Source: Croceibacterium_A sp035626815
GTDB lineage: Bacteria > Pseudomonadota > Alphaproteobacteria > Sphingomonadales > Sphingomonadaceae
Assembly: GCA_035626815.1 (NCBI GenBank)
Contig: DASPMY010000030.1
Coordinates: 1-64,000 of the forward strand
Length of the DNA: 64,000 nt
Direction: 5' to 3'
The notes beneath the pieces were generated by a model that ran no database searches, was not told the origin of the DNA, and saw only the letters and a program-made list of their open reading frames with translations. The translations under genes and the position numbers were made by a program. Numbering within the stretch: position 1 is the stretch's first letter; each line of letters starts with the position of its first letter. Shown here piece after piece: positions 54,269 through 61,268 of the stretch.

Positions 54269-54984
54269 TGAGCGAGATCCCGCCGCTGGCCCTCAATCCC
54301 GAGCTCGACATCGACGCGCTGGCCGTGGCCTATCGCGCCCACGGCCGCATCCGCATCCAGCGCCTGCTCGGCGAAGGCGCGCCCGAGCTCTACCACCACC
54401 TCGAGGGCACCGAGCACTGGATCCAGCTGGTCAACAAGCAGCGCGGCGCGCACGAGCTGCCGCTGGCCGACTGGCACGCGCCGCGCTCGCGCCGGCGGAC
54501 GGTGCTCGAGCGCGAGATGTACCAGCGGGCGCGCGACGGCTTCCAGTACAGTTATGCCGCGCTGCGCGTGCCGCAGCAGGGCGAGAGCACGCCCGACCCG
54601 GTGCTCGCGGCCATCGCCGAGCTGATGCGCGGCCCGGCGATGGTGGCGATGCTCGAGGCCGTGACCGGGATCGCCGCGCCGCGTTTCACCGACGGGCAGG
54701 TGACCTCCTACGGCCAGGGCGACTTCCTCACCGGGCACGACGACGATGTCGTCGGCTCGCGGCGCCAGGCGGCGTTCGTCTACGGGCTGACGCCGCAGTG
54801 GCGGCTCGAATGGGGCGGCCTGCTGCTGTTCCACGAGCCGGGCCAGGTCGAGGTCTCCGGCCTGGTGCCGCAGTTCAACACGCTCGATCTGTTCTCGGTG
54901 CCGCGCTACCACAGCGTCAGCCAGGTGACCCGCGCGGCGCCGCGCCGGCGCTATTGCGTGACCGGCTGGCTGTCGACGCCCTAG
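54268..54984 (+). CDS. 2-oxoglutarate/Fe(II)-dependent dioxygenase (prolyl/lysyl hydroxylase-like)
   Basis: Product of 238 residues, start overlapping the ABC transporter stop (TGATG). The iron facial triad is visible: His157-x-Asp159 in TGHDDDVVG and distal His215 in PRYHSVSQVT, with arginines at 226-228 to bind 2-oxoglutarate. The jelly-roll strands GGLLLFHEPGQVEVSGLVP and FNTLDLFSVP match the P4H/OGFOD-like branch, which hydroxylates peptidyl Pro or other residues. Coupling to a peptide exporter suggests that it hydroxylates the exported peptide (Pro, Lys or others) before secretion; this is inference. Confidence 0.85.
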   Translation: MSEIPPLALNPELDIDALAVAYRAHGRIRIQRLLGEGAPELYHHLEGTEHWIQLVNKQRGAHELPLADWHAPRSRRRTVLEREMYQRARDGFQYSYAALRVPQQGESTPDPVLAAIAELMRGPAMVAMLEAVTGIAAPRFTDGQVTSYGQGDFLTGHDDDVVGSRRQAAFVYGLTPQWRLEWGGLLLFHEPGQVEVSGLVPQFNTLDLFSVPRYHSVSQVTRAAPRRRYCVTGWLSTP

Positions 54985-55931
54985 ACGGCGGTCGAGCTGG
55001 AGCTGCGGACCTTGATCTCGACCTCGATCGCGCACTCCATCGGCCTGGTCAGCAGCGGCCTGGCGATGCGCGGGTCGAAGAAGTCGCGCAGGATCGGCGG
55101 GCGCCACGCGGCGAAGTAGAACTCGGGGTCCTCGGCCACCGTCTCGTTGGCCGTCAGGCGCAGCTCGTCCTTGCGGGTGACGTGCTCGACGACGCACCAC
55201 GCATGGGTGATCCCGGCGCTGCGCAGCGCGTAGCACCGGTGGTAGCCGTTCTGCAGCAGCACGCGCTTGCCGCTCCTAACGCCGCTGACGAAGTTGGAGC
55301 CGAACCCGACCGAAACGCCGAAGAACGCCGCCGCCGGACCGGGCAGCTCGAGGTGGCCGATCTCGTGCGGCCGCAGCAGCCGGGGCGAATGCTCGCGGAA
55401 ATCGCTCGACGGCGAGGTGAACTGGTAGCGGTTCGACGCCAGCCGCCGGATGCTGACCGGGGGCAGCTCGCGCTCGGCCGGGAGGCAGAAGCGGAACAGC
55501 GCCGACGGCGGCGGCGCAGGCCCGAGCCGCGCGGCGATGGCGCCCGAGAAGCCGTTCTCGACGTGAAGCTGCGAGACCACCAGCTTGTCGAGCTCGACCA
55601 GCTCGATGGTGTACGGCAGGTCGTCGAACGTCGCCCGGAACCACGGGTTGCGCTCGAGCTCGCCGGCGAGCCGCGCCAGGCGCCGGTCGAGCGGTCGGCA
55701 GTCGATCGTGTCGGCGATGCCCGCCTCGGCCTGCTCCAGCTCGTAGTAGTAATCGTTGGCCTCGCGCCATTCGGCGGTCAGTTGCCGCGCGTCGGCCGCC
55801 TCGCCGCCGATCACCTTCGAGCGGTGGAACGCCAGGTAGTCGCGCAAGCTCGGCTGGCCGAGCAGCCACACCATCGGCACGGGCTCGGCGGCTGAGGGCT
55901 CAGGCCGGAGCGGGGCGGGCTCGATGTACAT
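54981..55931 (-). CDS. Unrecognised protein with a ParB/sulfiredoxin-like motif, next to the Ser-Lys peptide gene
   Basis: Product of 316 residues, cytoplasmic by sequence. I do not recognise the whole protein. The stretch TIELVELDKLVVSQLHVE and, about 100 residues later, LLQNGYHRCYALRSAGITHA resemble the strand and G-x-HR-x2-AL helix of the ParB-N/sulfiredoxin fold, some members of which bind nucleotide and act as kinases or nucleases. An N-terminal helical segment (LRDYLAFHRSKVIGGEAADARQ) and a C-terminal FYFAAWRPPILRDFFDPRIARP region flank it. It lies 92 bases downstream of the peptide gene on the same strand and meets the dioxygenase gene end to end (4-base overlap). A peptide-modifying or regulatory role is a guess. 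Confidence 0.6.
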   Translation of the reverse strand: MYIEPAPLRPEPSAAEPVPMVWLLGQPSLRDYLAFHRSKVIGGEAADARQLTAEWREANDYYYELEQAEAGIADTIDCRPLDRRLARLAGELERNPWFRATFDDLPYTIELVELDKLVVSQLHVENGFSGAIAARLGPAPPPSALFRFCLPAERELPPVSIRRLASNRYQFTSPSSDFREHSPRLLRPHEIGHLELPGPAAAFFGVSVGFGSNFVSGVRSGKRVLLQNGYHRCYALRSAGITHAWCVVEHVTRKDELRLTANETVAEDPEFYFAAWRPPILRDFFDPRIARPLLTRPMECAIEVEIKVRSSSSTAV

Positions 55932-56023
55932 GGCGAAGGCTTAGCAGGGCCGCGTTACCCAATAGTAAGGGCGGGGATCGCGCCCCGCCCCCCAGGTCGG
56001 TCCGCGCCGGCGGCGCGAGCCGC

Positions 56024-56215
56024 TCAGCAGTAGCCACGCGAGCCGTGGCCCTTCGACTTGCTCTTGGACTTCGACTTCGACTTGCACTTCGACTTCGACT
56101 TGGACTTCGACTTGCTCTTCGAGCCGCCACACGACGGCGGGGTCGGCGAGCAGTGACGGCCGCGGCCGCCGGCGCCGTAGACCAGCTCGAGTTCGTTGAG
56201 GTTCAGATCGCGCAT
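56024..56215 (-). CDS. Ser-Lys-repeat precursor peptide with double-glycine-type leader
   Basis: Peptide of 63 residues. The leader MRDLNLNELELVYGA fits the C39 substrate register: Leu at -12, Glu -8, Leu -7, Val -4, Gly -2, Ala -1 when cleavage is after Ala15; cleavage after Gly16-Gly17 is the alternative. The core begins GGRGRHCSPTPPSCGG, continues with (Ser-Lys)6, Cys-Lys and (Ser-Lys)5 at residues 32-55, and ends GHGSRGYC. Cysteines at 22, 29, 44 and 63 could form two disulfides. The core is extremely basic and repetitive. GGGGAG lies eight bases before the ATG. Serine codons vary (TCG, TCC, AGC) while Lys is always AAG, so the repeat is not a simple DNA slippage product. Proximity to a C39 exporter and dioxygenase indicates a modified secreted peptide. 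Confidence 0.82.
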   Translation of the reverse strand: MRDLNLNELELVYGAGGRGRHCSPTPPSCGGSKSKSKSKSKSKCKSKSKSKSKSKGHGSRGYC

Positions 56216-56426
56216 CTTAGCTTCTCCCCACGGGTCATTCAGGCTTGGTGCCCGGTGGAGAGGCTGCGCCGTCGCGGCGCGTTTGTCGGTATATGGCCAT
56301 GGTTAATATCTGGGCCGCTTCAGATTGACACACCGGCGGCGGGCCGGCGAGCGCGATGGTTAACGCGCGCTGGGTCCGCGCCGGTTCGCGCTTGCGGCCA
56401 GTTCGCATATCTGAAATAGCCCCGGC

Positions 56427-57179
56427 ATGGCCGCCAGCGATCCCTCCTCGAGCCAGGTGAAGTCGGCGACGCGCACGCTCGACATCATCGAGTATGTCGT
56501 CGCGCACGACCGGCCGCTGGTGGCGCAGGAGATCGCCGTCGCGCTCGGCATCCCGGTGTCGAGCCTGTCGTACCTACTCGGCACGCTGGTCGACCGCCAT
56601 TACCTGACGCGCGACGGGCGCCGCTATTCGGCCGGCCCGGGGCTGCAGCGCCTGCAGGCGCGGCCCGGCGGCTTCAGCCTCGCCGAGCGCGCGGCGCCGC
56701 TGGTGCGCACGCTGCGCGTCCAGCTCAACGAGACGACCACCTTCTGGGTCCGCAGCGCGTGGGACGTCGAGGCGATCGTCACCGAATCGAGCGAGCAGGC
56801 GCTGCGCTATTCGATCACCACCGGCCAGCGCCAGCCGATGCACGCGCTCGCCGGCGGCAAGGCGCTGCTCGCGGCGCTCGCCGACGACGATCTCGACCGC
56901 TACTTCGCCGAGAGCGAGCGGGCGCGCTTCACGCCCTCGACGGTGACCGCCGAAAAGGCGCTGCGGCGCGATCTCGCCGAAGTGCGGCGCACCGGCTTCG
57001 CCTTCACCGACGAGGAGTTCTCGCTCGGCATCCGCGGCATCGGGCGCGTGGTCACGATCGGCGGCGAGGCGGTCGGCTCGCTGTCGGTCGGCATCCCCAA
57101 GGCGCGCTTCGACGAGCCGATGCAGCAGCGGGTGACCGATCTGCTGGCGCGGACGGCGAGCCTGCTCGAGACGAGCTAG
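56427..57179 (+). CDS. IclR-family transcriptional regulator
   Basis: Product of 250 residues: N-terminal winged helix (SATRTLDIIEYVVAHD, LVAQEIAVALGIPVSSLSYLL) and a C-terminal effector domain (GFSLAERAAPLVRTL, ALAGGKALLAALADDD, RRTGFAFTDEEFSLGIRGIG). IclR regulators often control aromatic catabolism. It is close to the O-demethylase/metF region, where an IclR-like palindrome (TTCGT-CTAT-ACGAA) lies between divergent promoters, so it is the likely regulator. I recall that an IclR-type protein controls O-demethylase genes in Sphingobium SYK-6; equivalence is not shown. Confidence 0.87.
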   Translation: MAASDPSSSQVKSATRTLDIIEYVVAHDRPLVAQEIAVALGIPVSSLSYLLGTLVDRHYLTRDGRRYSAGPGLQRLQARPGGFSLAERAAPLVRTLRVQLNETTTFWVRSAWDVEAIVTESSEQALRYSITTGQRQPMHALAGGKALLAALADDDLDRYFAESERARFTPSTVTAEKALRRDLAEVRRTGFAFTDEEFSLGIRGIGRVVTIGGEAVGSLSVGIPKARFDEPMQQRVTDLLARTASLLETS

Positions 57180-57742
57180 CGGCCGACCACCGCCGGCGGT
57201 CCCTGGACTTCGGGCCGCGGCTGCGCGCGCGGCGGCAACGTGGGCGCCGCTGGAGCGGGGGGCGGCGGGCGGGTCTCGCCGTCGCCGTAGAGTTCCCCGG
57301 CGACGAACGGCCCGAGCGGCGCGCCCGCGGCGACGCGTTCGAGCACGTACGGCTCGAGCCCGGTGCCGACGTAGATCAGCTCGGCCCGGTCGGGACCGAG
57401 CAGGTGGAAGCGGAACACGTCGGGCTCGACGCCCGGGCGCGGGTCGGTGAAGCTGAGCTCCGCCCAGTCGCCGATCGCCCGGCCGTCGTCGGACTTGCGC
57501 TCGACCGCGGGCAGCTCGAGTTTGCCGAACAGCTTGCCGTCGGTCGCGAAGTGGGTCGGCTTGGCCCAGCCGCCGCGCCACTTCTCGCCGTCGCGCTCGA
57601 GATCGAAGCGCATGATGATCGCCCCGTCGAGGCGCAGCGCCCAGGAACCGGCAAGGCTTTGACCGGCGAGCGCTTGCGCGGCCGCCGGAACCGGCAGCAG
57701 CAGCAGGACGGCGAGCAGCAGGCGAGCGACCATGCGGCGCAT
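57176..57742 (-). CDS. Small exported protein of unknown function
   Basis: Product of 188 residues (start ATG 57742; ATG 57733 possible) with a signal peptide (LLLAVLLLLPVPAAAQ). The mature domain has LAGSWALRLDGAIIMRFDLERDGEKWRGGW, LFGKLELPAVERKSDDG and VFRFHLLGPDRAELIYVG, suggesting a small antiparallel beta-barrel of the lipocalin-like type, and a Pro-rich C-terminus. Overlaps the IclR stop by four bases, convergent. Not obviously linked to the O-demethylase, since a terminator separates them. Confidence 0.7.
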   Translation of the reverse strand: MRRMVARLLLAVLLLLPVPAAAQALAGQSLAGSWALRLDGAIIMRFDLERDGEKWRGGWAKPTHFATDGKLFGKLELPAVERKSDDGRAIGDWAELSFTDPRPGVEPDVFRFHLLGPDRAELIYVGTGLEPYVLERVAAGAPLGPFVAGELYGDGETRPPPPAPAAPTLPPRAQPRPEVQGPPAVVGR

Positions 57743-57760
57743 CGTAGCGGTCGCCGCGGC

Positions 57761-57795
57761 AAAGAAAAAGGGCGGCCGCCTCGCGGCGACCGCCC
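57761..57795 (-). terminator. Rho-independent terminator of the O-demethylase operon
   Basis: Read on the minus strand: GGGCGGTCGCC-GCGA-GGCGGCCGCCC followed by TTTTTCTTT. Strong stem plus T-tract directly downstream of the gene ending at 57817. Confidence 0.85.
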
Positions 57796-57816
57796 CTCGT
57801 CGTGTCGATCGGCCGA

Positions 57817-59253
57817 TCAGGCGCTGACGTACTCGCTCACGCCGACACCCTTCTGGCGCCACGATTCGGCATAGGCGTCGCGCGCGGTCTCGGAGTACGG
57901 GACCGGCGAGACGATCGCCTTGATCTCGACCTGCTCGTGCGGCTCGACCGTCGGCTTGCTGGTGCCGCCGTTGGGCTCGCCCCACACCAGCGTCACTTCC
58001 TTGCCCATCTCGACGTGGGCCGGGTCGATCATCGCCAGGCTCAGCATGCGGCCCTCGTTCGAGCTGTAGCCGATCCAGGTCGACACGCCGATCGGCTTGC
58101 CGTCGACGCGCACCTCGTCGAACGGGTGCATCGCGTAGACCGCGCTGGGGAACTCGAAGTACTTGGCGCGGCTGCCCTTGGTCATCAGCGAGCTCATCAC
58201 CCGGAGCACGTCCTCGTTGTCGAGCGCCAGCGTGACCTTGGTCTTGTGGGTCTCGTTGGCCATCCGCTCGAGCGCCTCGCGGCCGACGAACGCGTGGTCG
58301 AACTTGACGATGTGGCCGTAGCCGATGTCCCACGGCGTCAGGTAGTAGCCCTCGATGCTGTCGGGGACGTAGCTGCCGCCGATCGAGCAGGTGCCGGCGT
58401 AGGAGTTGCCCGAGGCCCACTGGCGGAAGTCCTTCATCATCTGGCTGTCACCGGTGAAGGTCGCCGGCAGCGGCGAAGGCAGCCAGCCCGATTCGAGCGT
58501 GTTCGACGAGTAGGCGCGGCCGCCGACCAGGGTCAGGCCGTCGTTCTTGCCTGCCTCGACCAGCGCGCCATGGACGGCCTGGTAGTCTTCCCACGGCCCG
58601 AACAGCTCGTAGCCCGGCTGGCCGGCCATGCCGTGGCGGAGCGCGATGACGTCCTTCCCGGCGATGTCGATGTGCGCCATGTTGAAGAACTTCAGGTCCG
58701 GCGCCTGCTGGCCCATGGCCTGGCTGAGGATCTTCATCGCATTCGGGCCCTGGAGCTGGAAGCGATAGTTCTTGCGCTGGCCGTCGGTGCGCAGCGCGGT
58801 GCGCTCGTCGCGCTCGACGGTGACGTTCCACTTGCCGCCGTCGGGCTTGGGATACTGCGCGTGGAACTCGACCCACTCGATCGCCGGCGCGCGGCCGACC
58901 AGGCTGAACTCCTCGTCGGCGAGGTAGAACAGGATCACGTCGCCGATCACGTAGCCGTCGGGGGTCACCGGGACGAACTGCTTGGCCTTGTTGACCGCGA
59001 AGTTCTTGAAGCTGTTGATGGCGAGGTACTCGAGCAGCGCGAAAGCGTCGGGACCGCGCACGTAGAGCTCGACCATGTGGTAGCTCTGGTTGAACAGCAC
59101 GGCGCTCTTGGCCCACGCGCGCTGCTCGTTGCGCCAGTTCGAATACTCGGCCGGGACGCCGGGATAGACGTTCGGGCCGACCTGCTGGTTGCGCAGGAAT
59201 TCGACGACGTCGCCGACCTGGTCCAGCTTCTGCTGCAGGGTTTGTTCGGTCAT
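57817..59253 (-). CDS. ligM: Tetrahydrofolate-dependent aromatic O-demethylase (LigM/DesA type, GcvT fold)
   Basis: GcvT-like methyltransferase of 478 residues that moves the methyl of a methoxyaromatic such as vanillate, 3-O-methylgallate or syringate to tetrahydrofolate. The N-terminal VYPGVPAEYSNWRNEQRAW and the middle GRAYSSNTLESGWLPSPLP match LigM as I recall it. His59 (QSYHMVEL) and Tyr248 (RAYSSN) coincide with the catalytic His60 and Tyr247 of LigM. C-terminal GEPNGGTSKPTVEPHEQ and VSPVPYSETARDAY are also conserved. Neighbouring metF and folD genes supply or use the folate one-carbon units. It is co-translated with the upstream hydrolase (ATGA). Which methoxyaromatic it prefers is open. 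Confidence 0.85.
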   Translation of the reverse strand: MTEQTLQQKLDQVGDVVEFLRNQQVGPNVYPGVPAEYSNWRNEQRAWAKSAVLFNQSYHMVELYVRGPDAFALLEYLAINSFKNFAVNKAKQFVPVTPDGYVIGDVILFYLADEEFSLVGRAPAIEWVEFHAQYPKPDGGKWNVTVERDERTALRTDGQRKNYRFQLQGPNAMKILSQAMGQQAPDLKFFNMAHIDIAGKDVIALRHGMAGQPGYELFGPWEDYQAVHGALVEAGKNDGLTLVGGRAYSSNTLESGWLPSPLPATFTGDSQMMKDFRQWASGNSYAGTCSIGGSYVPDSIEGYYLTPWDIGYGHIVKFDHAFVGREALERMANETHKTKVTLALDNEDVLRVMSSLMTKGSRAKYFEFPSAVYAMHPFDEVRVDGKPIGVSTWIGYSSNEGRMLSLAMIDPAHVEMGKEVTLVWGEPNGGTSKPTVEPHEQVEIKAIVSPVPYSETARDAYAESWRQKGVGVSEYVSA

Positions 59254-59993
59254 GAAGGTTGCCTTTCGTAGGGCGGTTGCGTTGGAAGAAGATGTTCGTC
59301 GGCCGGGCGGGCGAGCCAGTCGGCGATCGCCGCGTTGACCGCTGCGGGCGCCTCGAGCGGCAGCATGTGGCCTGCTCCCGGAACGATCACCAGGCTCGCG
59401 TCGGGGATCGCCGCGGCGATCTCGCGGTGCTGCGCCGGCGGGCTCCATTCGTCGAGCTCGCCGGTGATGACCAGCGTCGGGCAGGCGATCTCCGGCAGAA
59501 GGCCGCGCACGTCGGGGCGGCCGAGCAGCGCGCCGATCTGGGTGTCGAACAGCGCCTGGCCCTGGTCGAGCGACATCTCGCGCATCTCGCGGTAGATCGG
59601 CCTGGCGCGGTTGGCCTCGGCGACCATCGGCGGCAGCCAGACGTCGACCAGCGCCGCGAAGCCATGGTCGTGGCCGATCGCCTTCAGCGCCGCGCGCTTG
59701 GCCGGCTCCTGCTCGGCGACCGGATGGATGCCGGTGCTCGACAAGGCCAGCCGCCGCACCCGCCGGGGCGCCAGGCGATAGACTTCGAGCGCGACGCGCC
59801 CGCCCATCGAATGGCCGAACAGGTCGAACCGTTCGGCGCCCTCGCGGTCGGCCTGCGCCAGCGCCACGCGCGCCATCGCCTCGAGCGAACCGGCCATGCC
59901 GTAGCCGTCCACCGCCCGCGAGGCCGGGAATGCGGCGAGCTGCGGCGCATAAATGCGCGCGTCGCAGATCAGCCCGGGGAGGAACAGCAGCAT
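59250..59993 (-). CDS. Alpha/beta hydrolase
   Basis: Serine hydrolase of 247 residues, start at LLFLPGLICDARIYAPQL. Nucleophile in FGHSMGGRVAL, acid in GELDEWSPP, and His in PGAGHMLPLEAP. Its stop overlaps the ATG of the O-demethylase, placing both under one promoter opposite metF. Possible role: opening an aromatic ester or meta-cleavage product. Closest pattern is of small-molecule esterases/C-C hydrolases; not decided. Confidence 0.85.
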   Translation of the reverse strand: MLLFLPGLICDARIYAPQLAAFPASRAVDGYGMAGSLEAMARVALAQADREGAERFDLFGHSMGGRVALEVYRLAPRRVRRLALSSTGIHPVAEQEPAKRAALKAIGHDHGFAALVDVWLPPMVAEANRARPIYREMREMSLDQGQALFDTQIGALLGRPDVRGLLPEIACPTLVITGELDEWSPPAQHREIAAAIPDASLVIVPGAGHMLPLEAPAAVNAAIADWLARPADEHLLPTQPPYERQPS

Positions 59994-60024
59994 CGCTCTC
60001 GTCTATGTTCGCAGGTGTGAAAAA

Positions 60025-60038
60025 TTCGTCTATACGAA
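60025..60038. promoter_or_regulatory. Operator-like palindrome TTCGT-CTAT-ACGAA
   Basis: Five-base inverted arms with four-base spacer in an AT-rich patch between the divergent hydrolase/O-demethylase operon and metF. The form is like known IclR-family sites, and an IclR gene lies about 3 kb away. Confidence 0.5.
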
Positions 60039-60123
60039 AAACAATGCGCGCGCTAGAGGCTTTGTCAACGCGCGCGAAACGCCTAAGGGCCCCCATGTCC
60101 GCGCCCCACAGAGGAGCCAATCG

Positions 60124-60996
60124 ATGTCCTACGCCGCCATCCACCCGGACTGGGAGAAGCCGCGCCGCAACATGGTCGACGGCTATTCGCTGGAGATGAC
60201 GGCCAAGGAGCTCGACGGCCTGCGCGACGCCGCGCCCCTCATCCGTCCGAACACGCAGGTGGCGGTCACGTTCCTGCCCGGCGAGGCGATGGAGCAGCGG
60301 GTGGAGGCGGCCAAGCTGGTCCGCGCATTGGGCTTCGAGCCGATCGTCCACCTCTCGGCGCGCCGGCTGACCTCGAAGGACGAGCTCGACGGCTACCTCG
60401 CGCGGATCACCGGCGAGGCCGGGGTCAAGCGCGTGTTCCTGATTGCCGGCGATCCGCCCGAGCCCGAAGGCCCGTTCGAGGATTCGCTGCAGGTGATCGA
60501 GAGCGGCCTGCTGGAAAAGCACGGCATCACCATCGCCGGCATCGGCGGTCACCCCGAAGGCCATCCGAACGTCTCCAGGGACGACTTGTGGGTGTGGATG
60601 GAGCGCAAGATCGCCGCCTTGCGCGCGCGCGGCATCGTGCCGCTGGTGGTCACCCAGTTCGCCTTCGACGACGACGCGATCGTCGAGTGGGTCGGCGAGA
60701 TGCGCCGCCGCGGCATCGACGTGCCGGTGCGCCTCGGCGTGCCCGGCCCGGCCGGAATCAAGCGGCTGCTCGGCTTTGCCGCGCGCTGCGGCGTCGGCGC
60801 CTCGGCGAGCGTGATGAAGAAGTACGGCGTCTCGGTCACCAACCTGCTCGGCCGCGCCGGGCCCGACAAGCTGGTCGATTCGCTCGACGCCAAGCTCAAC
60901 GACGGCGAGCATGGTCGCGTCCGCCTGCATCTCTATCCGTTCGGCGCGCTGACCGCCTCGGCCGAATGGGTCAACGAATACGACGCGAAGCACTAG
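60124..60996 (+). CDS. metF: Methylenetetrahydrofolate reductase-type protein
   Basis: FAD TIM-barrel enzyme of 290 residues interconverting 5-methyl- and 5,10-methylene-tetrahydrofolate. Recognisable are VAVTFLPGEAMEQRVEAAKLV, HLSARRLTSKDEL, the FAD region VFLIAGDPPEPEGPF, GIGGHPEGHPN and VVTQFAFDDDAIVEWV. In O-demethylating sphingomonads MetF re-oxidises methyl-THF made by LigM; its divergent position next to the O-demethylase suggests that role. GAGGAG precedes the ATG. Confidence 0.9.
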   Translation: MSYAAIHPDWEKPRRNMVDGYSLEMTAKELDGLRDAAPLIRPNTQVAVTFLPGEAMEQRVEAAKLVRALGFEPIVHLSARRLTSKDELDGYLARITGEAGVKRVFLIAGDPPEPEGPFEDSLQVIESGLLEKHGITIAGIGGHPEGHPNVSRDDLWVWMERKIAALRARGIVPLVVTQFAFDDDAIVEWVGEMRRRGIDVPVRLGVPGPAGIKRLLGFAARCGVGASASVMKKYGVSVTNLLGRAGPDKLVDSLDAKLNDGEHGRVRLHLYPFGALTASAEWVNEYDAKH

Positions 60997-61267
60997 AGGG
61001 TCTAAACCCGCCCTCCGCATGGGTCAGGGCTTGGCTTGAAGCGGCCAGATCAAGGAGTGAGGACGAAGGACATGTCTAAACATATTCGAGGACGAGCGAC
61101 GCCGAGCTGGCCGCTTCAAGCCAAGTCGCTTCGCGATGGCCCGCTGCGGGCGAGCTGCGTCGTCGCACCGCTCGACCGGGGGACAAGCCCCGCTCTTCGC
61201 GGTGCTCCTAGCATCTCATCCCGCAGCGGAGCCACCCTGGCCCATGCGGAGGGCGGGTTTAGACCCT
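60997..61267. repeat. Large nested inverted-repeat element between metF and folD
   Basis: Outer arms of 27 bp, perfectly complementary (60997-61023 and 61241-61267, reading AGGGTCTAAACCCGCC and so on), inner arms of 19 bp also perfect (61030-61048 and 61107-61125, CTTGGCTTGAAGCGGCCAG), and a third pair of about 10 bp (61141-61150 with 61220-61229). The interior contains a short frame starting at 61072 behind GAAGGAC, which I do not call a gene. The left arm starts right after the metF stop and the right arm ends one base before the folD start. It looks like a non-autonomous mobile element or a structured RNA. Confidence 0.8.
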
Positions 61268-61268
61268 A

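Noticed and set aside
56051..56122. Six-base periodic DNA repeat that might be read as a microsatellite or small CRISPR-like array
   Set aside because: The periodicity is the Ser-Lys codon pair of a gene with ribosome-binding site and leader; spacing is far too short for CRISPR and codons vary.
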